This document shows, piece after piece, positions 42,829 to 50,373 of a stretch of 50,373 nt of DNA. Position 1 is the first letter of the stretch. The number at the start of each line of letters is the position of its first letter. The notes beneath the pieces were generated by a model. The model was not told the DNA's origin. It ran no database searches and was given only the letters and a program-made list of their open reading frames with translations. The position numbers and the translations under genes are program-made. The stretch comes from Bacteroidota bacterium (GTDB lineage Bacteria; Bacteroidota; Bacteroidia; Chitinophagales; Chitinophagaceae), in contig VBAT01000021.1 in NCBI GenBank assembly GCA_005884665.1, positions 1 to 50,373 of the forward strand. Direction: 5' to 3'.

Positions 42829-44838
42829 ATGAGAAAACTTCTTGTATTGCTTGCCGGGGTCGCCTTTGCATTAAGCAGCCTGCCTGCTCACGCAAAATCT
42901 TCCAGCCCGGATCTTGCCAATTTTACATTTGTTATCAACCCGCCTAACGCGGTTGTATTTACCAATACTTCCACTATTGGAAGCGAACCAGGTGATCGAT
43001 GGTACCATTGGTCCTTTGGCGATGGCAGCCAGCAGGTGATAACTAACCTGGATCCTGTCACCCATCAATACCCGGGGCCGGGTAACTATACTGCCTGCCT
43101 GTACATATATCGAATACGGCCTACTATTCATGACACAGTTATAACGGCACAAATTTGTAAAACAGTAATTATTGAAACTGTTTGCCAGGCAAATTTTGAA
43201 ACTGTCGCCTCTACATCAACAGCTCTTGGAAAATATTTTGTCGCGCAGCCTTCGCATAGCCAGAATAAAAAACCGGTCCAGGTTTGCTGGAATTTTGGCG
43301 ACAACAGCGATACCTGTATTCAATATTCGACAAGCTATACCGGTACTTATAATGTATATCATCTATACACTCAAGCCGGCGCCTATAATGTTTGTGTGAG
43401 AATAGTCTATGACGGTGGTTGCGAAGCACAGCGATGCCGGCCTATCACAGCCGGCGAAAACGATAGCTGCCGGGCTGACTTTGAACGGATAGCACCGACC
43501 GCAACCAACAATCCCCTACAGGTCTCATTGAAAGCATTGCCCTGGCACAATCATGATAAAAAACCTGTACAGGTTTGCTGGACCTTTGGTGATAACAGGG
43601 ATACCTGCATCCAGTATTCAAATACTTATCCCGGGCCATACACAGTAAACCATACTTACGCAAATGCCGGCAACTACCAGGTATGTGTGAAAATTATCTA
43701 CCAAGGCGGTTGCGAGTCCACGAAATGCAAGCTTGTTGAGGTGCATTTGCCGGATAGTTGTCGCGCCAATTTTGAAAGGGTGCCAATTGTTTCCGTCAAT
43801 AATCCTTTGCTGGTCGGTTTCCATGCCATCCCCTGGCATAATAACGGTAAGAAACCATCGAGGATCTGCTGGACCTTTGGTGATAACAAGGACACATGTA
43901 TCAACTATGGCCAGGATTATAATGGTAATTATTCCGTCGCACACCTGTATCCACATGCTGGCCAGTACCAGGTTTGTGTAAAGATTACTTACTATGGCGG
44001 TTGCGAAGCTCATTTTTGTAAGCCGGTTGGCATCGGTGAAAACTCCGGTTGCTCAGCCAACATATTCGAGATCACGCAATCAAACAATAGTCTTGAAAGG
44101 AATTTCTATGCAGCTGTAACGTCAGTCCCACCTCATCCGGTAGAAAGTATTTGTTGGCGGTTTGGCGACGGAACGGATAGCTGTGTCGGAGCAACAGCAA
44201 GCACGCCTCCCATCCTGACAATGCACCACGTTTACCCGGGACCGGGAGTTTATCATGTTTGCATAAGAGTTGTATTCCAGGGTGGATGCGTAGCGGAAAA
44301 TTGTAAAGACATAATCATCAACAGCCCTAACGATCTCTGTGGCGGATATATGACCGACTCATTGATCGCTCCACGTACATTTAAGTTCAAAGGATTTGCT
44401 ATTCATCGTCCAAACGACCCGGTCATCAGTTTTCATTGGACATTCGGAGATGGCACTGCCGGCAATGGACCTGAAGTGACGCATACGTATGCTAATGGAG
44501 GAGAATACAGGGTTTGTCTTACCATTGTTACACAATCGGGCTGCGAGACAAAAATATGCAACACAATAAGAGCAACCGGCGGCAATCAAACTGGCCTGGT
44601 AATAACTCCAAACCCGGTACAAAATATCTTACACGCATTGTTTTATTCAACGCAGAATGAATTGGTGACAATTAAGATCGTAAATGCAACAGGCGTGGTA
44701 GTAAGAACCTATACGAGAAATGTAACGATCGGCGCTAATAACTGGGACTTTGATGTTTCCAGCCTGGCGCCGGGGCCTTACCTGTTTAGTGTTCAATCTC
44801 CAAACCAGTTGGCAAGTGCGTTGTTTTTAAAGCAATAA
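42829..44838 (+). CDS. Secreted PKD-repeat protein with type IX secretion-like sorting tail
   Basis: The 669-residue product has a signal peptide (to about residue 22) and six PKD-like modules of roughly 90 residues, each with a 'W.FGD' core ('YHWSFGDGSQ', 'CWNFGDNSD', 'CWTFGDNRD', 'CWTFGDNKD', 'CWRFGDGTD', 'HWTFGDGTA'). Modules 2-5 share regularly placed cysteines ('VCW...DTC', 'VCV...GGCE...C') that can form disulfides. The last 85 residues ('LVITPNPVQNILHALF' ... 'GPYLFSV') match T9SS type A sorting domains. It is probably a cell-surface adhesin or matrix protein. Confidence 0.88.
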   Translation: MRKLLVLLAGVAFALSSLPAHAKSSSPDLANFTFVINPPNAVVFTNTSTIGSEPGDRWYHWSFGDGSQQVITNLDPVTHQYPGPGNYTACLYIYRIRPTIHDTVITAQICKTVIIETVCQANFETVASTSTALGKYFVAQPSHSQNKKPVQVCWNFGDNSDTCIQYSTSYTGTYNVYHLYTQAGAYNVCVRIVYDGGCEAQRCRPITAGENDSCRADFERIAPTATNNPLQVSLKALPWHNHDKKPVQVCWTFGDNRDTCIQYSNTYPGPYTVNHTYANAGNYQVCVKIIYQGGCESTKCKLVEVHLPDSCRANFERVPIVSVNNPLLVGFHAIPWHNNGKKPSRICWTFGDNKDTCINYGQDYNGNYSVAHLYPHAGQYQVCVKITYYGGCEAHFCKPVGIGENSGCSANIFEITQSNNSLERNFYAAVTSVPPHPVESICWRFGDGTDSCVGATASTPPILTMHHVYPGPGVYHVCIRVVFQGGCVAENCKDIIINSPNDLCGGYMTDSLIAPRTFKFKGFAIHRPNDPVISFHWTFGDGTAGNGPEVTHTYANGGEYRVCLTIVTQSGCETKICNTIRATGGNQTGLVITPNPVQNILHALFYSTQNELVTIKIVNATGVVVRTYTRNVTIGANNWDFDVSSLAPGPYLFSVQSPNQLASALFLKQ

Positions 44839-44857
44839 AAAATCTTGCAGATTATAG

Positions 44858-44888
44858 AAAAAGTCTCATCAAACATGAGGCTTTTTTT
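44858..44888. terminator. Bidirectional terminator between convergent genes
   Basis: AAAAAGTCTCAT (44858-44869) pairs with ATGAGGCTTTTT (44875-44886) with one T-G pair and a CAAAC loop. A T-run continues to 44888 on plus, and an A-run on the left serves the minus strand. It overlaps the last bases of the minus-strand gene. Confidence 0.85.
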
Positions 44889-47800
44889 ATTTGGGGCTTT
44901 TATCAGCGGTCATATATTTCTTACTGATCTCGTCATACATCTTAAGGTAATCGTTGGACTTGCCATTATTGTCAAAAAACTTCTCCCAGGTACTCAGTGG
45001 TTCCCAGATGCAAGTACCTTTTCCCCTGCCACCGGCTACTTCAAAAGCGATGCTGTTGACTTCATTTTTAAGCGCTGAGTATTCCACCACGATGACATCT
45101 TTATTATACCTCCGAACCAGGTCATTGAGATTGTCCCGGAGATCATCCAGCGTACCATGCCATTTGGGATAATAAGATTCGCCGATCACATCAAATGCAA
45201 CGCCTCTCGCGATCATATTATCGATAAAAAAGACCGATTCATTGTTTTGGCCGCCCAATGCTACATGCAACATAATAATAACAGAAGGATCAACTGACTT
45301 CACCGCCGCCACACCTGCATTGAGCAATTGGGCGAGGCTATCGAGGTTGCTTACATTTCCTTCCGGCCAAACAATACCATGATTGATCTCATTACCAATC
45401 TGAACCATATCAGGCGAGGTACCCTGAGCTTTTAACTCTTGTATTACCATTTTCGTATAATCATACAGCGCTTTCTTTAATTCATCAAACGATAATCCTT
45501 TCCATGCCGCGGGTTTGTATTGCTTACCAGGATCAGCCCAGTAGTCACTATAATGAAAATCGAGCAGCAACTTCATTCCTGCATTTTTTACACGTTTCGC
45601 CATTTGCTTTGTATGTGCCAGGTCGCAAAAACCTTTTTTGGGAGAATACCCGCTGTCCCTGGAAGGATCATTGAATATCCGCAGGCGTACATAGTTAAAA
45701 CCATGATCTTTCAGGATAAGGACGGCATCTTTTTCAACACCACTGTCAGAAAACTTCATTCCCCTGTCTTCCAGCTGCGGCAAAAAAGAAATATCTGCGC
45801 CAAGCATCTTCCCCACTCCCGTTTTTCCAGTAGTGGCTACCGCATCATATTTTTTATCGATGCTCACAGATGAAACGCTGCCGGGGGAAACGGTAATGAT
45901 ATCTGTTGAACCAGTCCAAAGGCCCGCGGCCTTTGCTTCAAACCGGATAGTACCCGGATTCCTACCAGCCTGTACAATCACCTGGCATTTACCATTGAAT
46001 AAACTTCTCTGCCAGGCGCCTTCGATACATTTATCGGGTTCATGACTGCTTGGATCACCGTTACCCACTCCAATTATCCTGGCGTCACCAGAAATGAAGA
46101 ACTGAATTTTATTGTCAGCATCCGGAACTTCACGGCCCTGTTGATCGACTACACTAACATTAATTACAGTAGCATCTTTACCATCCGCAAGCATGGTTGT
46201 CTTATATGGAGTGATCTTTACTTCGGTTGCTGAGCCGGTGGTTTCAACCTTTGTAGTTAATTTTTTTCCATTCTTATAGGCCACTGCCTCCAATGTACCC
46301 GGTTCATAATTTACGGTCCATTGCAAATGGCTGTTCCGGGGCATATCTTTTTTTCCCTGGCTTTTTCCATTTAAAAACAGTTCTACATTATCGGCATTGG
46401 TGTTAACCCATACATCAATAGGCTTCCCTCTTTTGTCTCTCCAGTTCCAATGGGGAGAAATATGCAACACATCTTTGTCGGTCCACCAGGACTGATAATA
46501 ATAATAGATGTTCTTGGGGAAACCGCACATATCCATGATCCCAAAATGCGAATTGATATTTGGCCATGAATAAGGTGTAGGTTCGCCGCGATAGTCAAAG
46601 CCTGTCCAAACAAAACCACCTAACCAGAAATCATTGGGCGCTGCCAGCGTCCACCACATTTCAGCGGTACTTGCCCACCAGGGAAAAGTGATATCCTGGT
46701 CGGGAACATAAGCCCTGATCGAATCTTTTTCATAAATGCCTCTTGTGGTAACAGTACTTCCCATTTCTGTTCCCATGATCGGCTGATTGGGATGATCGCG
46801 ATGATAATCGGCAACAAATTTTTCGCGATAGTTAAAGGCACGAACGGGAATAACTTCATTCACGCCGCGATAAACATTACCAACATCTGCTGCATACGTA
46901 CATGTTCTCGTCGGATCGAGCTCTTTTTGCTTTGCAATAAATGTTTGCGCAATTCTTTTTCCTGTAGTCTGCGTATGTATCCATCCTTCTTCATTGCCGA
47001 TCGACCACATAAATACACAAGGCCTGCTACGGTCACGTTTTACCAATCGTTCAAATTGGCTAAGATATTCAGGAGAGCTATTCAGTAATCGTTGTTCGTC
47101 GAGGACCAGTATACCGAGGCTGTCGCAGGCATCCAGCAATTCGGCGGTTGGCGCGTTGTGGCTGGTGCGATAAGCATTCACCCCCATATTCTTTAAAAGC
47201 TGAATACGGTAATATTGAATATAGTCAGGCAAAGCGCTACCAAGTCCAGCATGGTCCTGGTGGTTATTGGTACCATGCAGCTTGACATATTTCCCATTTA
47301 GAAAAACTCCATTTGTTTTGATTTCAACAGTGCGGATCCCAAAACGCATGATCTTCTGGTCAATAGGCTTACCATTTGATTTTAATTCAACAATGACCCT
47401 GTACAAATAAGGATCATCCAGTGACCATAGTTTTGGATTGGTAACCGGTAAACTTTGCTTTATCGTCGCCGTCCCGTTTATACCCAATGAAATGGGCTGC
47501 TCTTTTGATCGGGCGATAATATTTCCGTTCCGATCCATCAACGCAGAAGAGATAGTACAATTCGCTGCAGAAGGGTCCTGGTTTTCTATTTCAGTACTAA
47601 TGTTGACTGCAGCTTTACCAGCCTGCACATCCGACCAGGCAAATACGCCATCATGAGCAAGGTGAACATTATTATAACGATTCAGCCAGACATGACGGTA
47701 GATACCAGCGCCTTCATAAAACCAGCCTTCGTATTGCGTTGCATCTACTCTCACCACGATCACATTGTCCCGGTCAAAATTGATAAAATCAGTAATATCG

Positions 47801-48297
47801 TATGCATTGCCGACATACCCACTCATATTATTGGCCAGGTAAAATCCATTGATCCAGATATTGGCATTGCGGAATATGCCATCAAACTGTAATTGAAACC
47901 GCTGACCCGAGTCTGCCCTTGCGATCATAAAATGTTTGCGATACCAGCCGATGCTGGTTTCAGGAAAAAGGCCACCGACAGGTTTATACCCGTGAGATTC
48001 GACATCACGATTGTCAACATTTACAAAAGGCAGCTCGACAGCCCAATCATGAGGCAGGTTTAATGTTCTCCACGCACTGTCTTTGAAACGGGGTTCAATT
48101 GCTGTTCCCCAGGCACCGCCCGATTTGGAAAATATGGTTGAAAGGCTGTAGTTAAAATCTTTTTCGGGATTAGCAGCATGACCGAAATGAAATTTCCAGT
48201 TATCATCAAAATTAATATGCTGCCGGGGAGACTGTGCAACGACGGTTTTTGCAAGACAAACAACAAGCAAACAAAAGACAAAACGATTTATATTCAT
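44887..48297 (-). CDS. GH2 beta-galactosidase fused to GH53 endo-beta-1,4-galactanase
   Basis: The 1136-residue secreted protein has a signal peptide (to about 21). A GH2 enzyme follows: a sugar-binding sandwich with 'LNLPHDW' and 'GWYRKHF', Ig domain, and a barrel with acid/base Glu436 in 'WSIGNEEGW' and nucleophile Glu511 in 'GTEMGS', then DUF4982 and Big-type domains to about 810. Residues 831-1136 are a complete GH53 galactanase: 'MLGADISFLPQLEDRG', 'YVRLRIFNDP', 'LLLDFHYSDYWADPGKQYKP', acid/base Glu970 in 'QIGNEINHG' and nucleophile Glu1072 in 'VVEYSAL'. Together they could cut beta-1,4-galactan and trim the products to galactose. Confidence 0.93.
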   Translation of the reverse strand: MNINRFVFCLLVVCLAKTVVAQSPRQHINFDDNWKFHFGHAANPEKDFNYSLSTIFSKSGGAWGTAIEPRFKDSAWRTLNLPHDWAVELPFVNVDNRDVESHGYKPVGGLFPETSIGWYRKHFMIARADSGQRFQLQFDGIFRNANIWINGFYLANNMSGYVGNAYDITDFINFDRDNVIVVRVDATQYEGWFYEGAGIYRHVWLNRYNNVHLAHDGVFAWSDVQAGKAAVNISTEIENQDPSAANCTISSALMDRNGNIIARSKEQPISLGINGTATIKQSLPVTNPKLWSLDDPYLYRVIVELKSNGKPIDQKIMRFGIRTVEIKTNGVFLNGKYVKLHGTNNHQDHAGLGSALPDYIQYYRIQLLKNMGVNAYRTSHNAPTAELLDACDSLGILVLDEQRLLNSSPEYLSQFERLVKRDRSRPCVFMWSIGNEEGWIHTQTTGKRIAQTFIAKQKELDPTRTCTYAADVGNVYRGVNEVIPVRAFNYREKFVADYHRDHPNQPIMGTEMGSTVTTRGIYEKDSIRAYVPDQDITFPWWASTAEMWWTLAAPNDFWLGGFVWTGFDYRGEPTPYSWPNINSHFGIMDMCGFPKNIYYYYQSWWTDKDVLHISPHWNWRDKRGKPIDVWVNTNADNVELFLNGKSQGKKDMPRNSHLQWTVNYEPGTLEAVAYKNGKKLTTKVETTGSATEVKITPYKTTMLADGKDATVINVSVVDQQGREVPDADNKIQFFISGDARIIGVGNGDPSSHEPDKCIEGAWQRSLFNGKCQVIVQAGRNPGTIRFEAKAAGLWTGSTDIITVSPGSVSSVSIDKKYDAVATTGKTGVGKMLGADISFLPQLEDRGMKFSDSGVEKDAVLILKDHGFNYVRLRIFNDPSRDSGYSPKKGFCDLAHTKQMAKRVKNAGMKLLLDFHYSDYWADPGKQYKPAAWKGLSFDELKKALYDYTKMVIQELKAQGTSPDMVQIGNEINHGIVWPEGNVSNLDSLAQLLNAGVAAVKSVDPSVIIMLHVALGGQNNESVFFIDNMIARGVAFDVIGESYYPKWHGTLDDLRDNLNDLVRRYNKDVIVVEYSALKNEVNSIAFEVAGGRGKGTCIWEPLSTWEKFFDNNGKSNDYLKMYDEISKKYMTADKSPK

Positions 48298-48330
48298 ACG
48301 AACTGCGTTTTAAAAATTATGTCTCGCAAC

Positions 48331-48346
48331 CCCGCCATGGGGCGGG
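48331..48346. other. Short GC-rich hairpin between the two glycosidase genes
   Basis: CCCGCC-ATGG-GGCGGG is a perfect 6-bp hairpin in the 104-bp gap between the GH-A-like gene and the GH2-GH53 gene. No T-run follows on the minus strand, so a processing or attenuation role is as possible as none. Confidence 0.4.
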
Positions 48347-48401
48347 ACAAAGGCGCAACGTTGACATCTTCTTATTCGCCGCGACGTGGCGCCGTGGCTG
48401 A

Positions 48402-50373
48402 TTATTTCTCCAGCCAAATTGCTGCAATGTCAATGTCTACAGGCTTTCCTTCACCATAACAAATGACCTGGAATTTTTCTGTCTCCGCTATATTCAACTG
48501 GCCTATTGTATTTGACTTGAACCACAGCGGTAAAAATCCGGGATACGGTCTTGGCAATAATAAAAACGAATCCTGCTGCATTCTTGTCAAAGGTATCCTG
48601 ATCTCAGCCCATTCCTTGCCTGCATTGAAGTCCCCCGAAAAGCAAAGTGCATCCTTTGTTATCAGCGCTAACCTGGCTTTGACCGGGTTTTCTGCATGAA
48701 CCCGCAATACCAGTTTGGTAAACGAGGATAATTCAGTCTGCCTTCCTTTCAGCTTATCTCCGAAATAAAACTGCAGTCCCATCATTTGCTTATCCGTTAA
48801 GTTCTTTGCCGTGATCTTTACAGCCAGCTGACTTGCTTTATCTGAAGGAACAAAACGGAATGTGTTGTTTCGCCAATCGGGATTGTATTGGATGAGATTG
48901 GCCCGGTCGGTATTGGTATTAAAAATTTCCAACCCTGCTTTATCATCGGCCACTATCGTTTGCCAGGTATCGTTGTTGGGATTGTCCCACGCATAGGGAT
49001 TACCTTTATAATTGCCAGGGAAAACGTAATATTCATTATTCGCTTTTTGAATAATAATGCGATAGTTTAATACCCCGGGTGTTACTGCATCAGCAGGCAC
49101 TTCGGCAACATATTCACCGGCATTTTTCTTTTGCATGGAAATGTTTCGCCATCTTGGCGTCGACCGGAGCTCAAGAGAAATTTTATCTGTGCTATCGTGA
49201 GCTATATCTAGGTAATTATATCCTTTCTGCCAAAGACCCGCAATTTTTGCTGAAACAATAAATGGTTTGTTGGCTGACACTTCCTGAAAAGGCGTATGCG
49301 AAAGAAACAATTCGTTTGAATAAGAGTGCGGAGCATCAAATTCCAACCTACGAAAAAAATCATAGTTGCCATTTCTTGTCTGTAGCAAATAGACCCCTGG
49401 AGTAATATAAAATCCATCGGTACCATCAAAGTTTGCGCCATCCGTTGTTTCATAACTATTGCCTTCATTCAAAGCTTCTACCAAGAACCCTGGCTCAAGT
49501 TCGGAAAGTAAAACATGCATCTTATTTCTGCGCCATTCTATTCTTGTTACTTCTTTGCGTGGCGATGCCCTTTCAAACGGATCTCTAACCTGGATTATAT
49601 CGGGCATGACTTCGAGCCTCCAGCTTCCATCTTGCAACTTATCTAAAAAATAAGCTCCTGTCCCCTCATACTGCACAACTGGCGAATTTCCTGCACCTGC
49701 AATATGTTTCAGCTTCGAAACATCTTTGGGTTTCGTGTCAGTGGAATTAGAATAATAAAACTCTTCTTCGCTGTTCATTTCACTCAACGAATTCCTATAG
49801 CTCACCCGGAAATCATCAAACAAGGTATCCGTTGGAAAAGAACCATAGCTTTTTAACCTCGGCACCTTATGAAAAACTTTTGAGGCGATCAATAGGCTGA
49901 TGGCCTTTGAAGGTGTGTAGGCAAGATTCAGGTAATGCGTTTGGTATTCCGTATTGGCATAAGCCGTTGCCATTGGATCATACGCAAACTGTGTACACCA
50001 TTGAAAACCGGCAGTGCGATAGCTTCTCGCCATCGCCGGGTACATATAGGATTGCAATATATCCGCTGCATCGAACTCGTACACCATTCTTGCTTTATTA
50101 CGATAAGCAGGCACACTATCGAAGGGAATCGTATAACGATCAACGTTTGGCAAAAAATTTCCTTTCTGCTCATGTCCTGCCACCAAACCGCTGGGATACC
50201 ATTGAAAACTATGACCTTCTACATTGGCTTTCGCGATCGCATCCGAATAGAAAGGAGATTCACTGATATTATAAAAGACCGGTTTGGTCCAGCCCGTGCT
50301 TCTGATCGCTGCGGCGAGGCGGTTCACATATTCGGTTGTCTTTTCCTTGGGCCCGCTATGATGAGGTTCATTG
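48402..50373 (-). CDS. Clan GH-A glycosidase-like secreted protein, partial (5' end outside window)
   Basis: The frame continues past the right edge; 657 residues are visible. The first complete codons read N-E-P-H-H-S-G-P (50372-50349), the 'NEP' acid/base motif of clan GH-A barrels. Further barrel segments follow ('TGWTKPVFYNISESPFYSDA', 'YEFDAADILQSYMYPAMARS', 'FQWCTQFAYDP'). Several beta-sandwich domains follow, the last (about the final 150 residues) resembling a carbohydrate-binding module. The exact GH family is not clear. It lies 104 bp upstream of the GH2-GH53 gene on the same strand, so a shared role in galactan or pectin side-chain breakdown is likely. Confidence 0.8.
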   Translation of the reverse strand, partial: NEPHHSGPKEKTTEYVNRLAAAIRSTGWTKPVFYNISESPFYSDAIAKANVEGHSFQWYPSGLVAGHEQKGNFLPNVDRYTIPFDSVPAYRNKARMVYEFDAADILQSYMYPAMARSYRTAGFQWCTQFAYDPMATAYANTEYQTHYLNLAYTPSKAISLLIASKVFHKVPRLKSYGSFPTDTLFDDFRVSYRNSLSEMNSEEEFYYSNSTDTKPKDVSKLKHIAGAGNSPVVQYEGTGAYFLDKLQDGSWRLEVMPDIIQVRDPFERASPRKEVTRIEWRRNKMHVLLSELEPGFLVEALNEGNSYETTDGANFDGTDGFYITPGVYLLQTRNGNYDFFRRLEFDAPHSYSNELFLSHTPFQEVSANKPFIVSAKIAGLWQKGYNYLDIAHDSTDKISLELRSTPRWRNISMQKKNAGEYVAEVPADAVTPGVLNYRIIIQKANNEYYVFPGNYKGNPYAWDNPNNDTWQTIVADDKAGLEIFNTNTDRANLIQYNPDWRNNTFRFVPSDKASQLAVKITAKNLTDKQMMGLQFYFGDKLKGRQTELSSFTKLVLRVHAENPVKARLALITKDALCFSGDFNAGKEWAEIRIPLTRMQQDSFLLLPRPYPGFLPLWFKSNTIGQLNIAETEKFQVICYGEGKPVDIDIAAIWLEK

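Noticed and set aside
1-50373. rRNA, tRNA, IS element or prophage genes
   Set aside because: No matching sequences, cloverleaf-like segments, transposase or phage genes were found by reading both strands.

Overview
The window is chromosomal DNA from a member of the Bacteroidota, most likely a Chitinophagaceae-type soil or freshwater bacterium. The evidence is the Bacteroidota promoter signature (-7 element TAnnTTTG, -33 TTTG), near absence of Shine-Dalgarno sequences, many Sec/SPII lipoproteins, clade II nitrous oxide reductase genes, a type IX sorting-like tail, DUF4286, the bTHX ribosomal peptide, a split metH, GH97/GH20/GH2/GH53 glycosidases, and families of short dispersed intergenic palindromes. 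No rRNA, tRNA, CRISPR array, prophage or insertion sequence was seen.

Layout. (1) 1-1743: end of a membrane protein gene and a membrane-anchored HTH protein with an extracytoplasmic sugar-binding-like domain. (2) 1768-11345: a nitrogen-oxide island. A minus-strand operon encodes a Crp/Fnr regulator, a haem-copper-oxidase-like membrane protein and the RIC iron-sulfur repair protein. It diverges from a plus-strand nos operon encoding a cytochrome c lipoprotein, NosZ, a membrane protein fused to NosL, NosD, NosF, NosY and a truncated haemoglobin. The shared intergenic region carries an FNR-type box and a second inverted repeat, each about 41 bp upstream of a predicted transcription start. (3) 11604-21539: a VOC protein, a TPR membrane protein, a 98-bp tandem repeat, a GH20 hexosaminidase, a UvrD-type helicase-nuclease, an Ig-like lipoprotein and recR. 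(4) 21585-25545: a promoter, a structured leader RNA with a possible kissing loop, and methionine synthase encoded by two adjacent genes. (5) 25569-32919: a HAD phosphatase, a SusB-like GH97, a LOG protein, exonuclease III, a DUF2339 membrane protein and DUF4286. (6) 33216-39487: HU, bTHX, a coiled-coil protein, then the minus-strand run rplM-rpsI-rpsB-tsf-methyltransferase-pyrH. (7) 39809-44838: a HigBA toxin-antitoxin pair with operator-like repeats, a DUF5655 protein, an orphan NarL-type regulator, an HD protein and a secreted PKD-repeat protein. (8) 44887-50373: a minus-strand galactan-degrading pair, consisting of a GH2-GH53 fusion enzyme and the 3' part of a clan GH-A glycosidase-like protein.

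How the parts fit. The nos genes give N2O respiration, with the divergent operon and the globin handling NO stress. No nitrite or NO reductase gene lies in the window, so whether the organism is a full denitrifier cannot be told here. The most novel-looking signals are the metH leader RNA, the GH2-GH53 fusion, the membrane-NosL fusion, the symmetric control region of the nos island and the Gly/Arg-rich tail on ribosomal protein S2.
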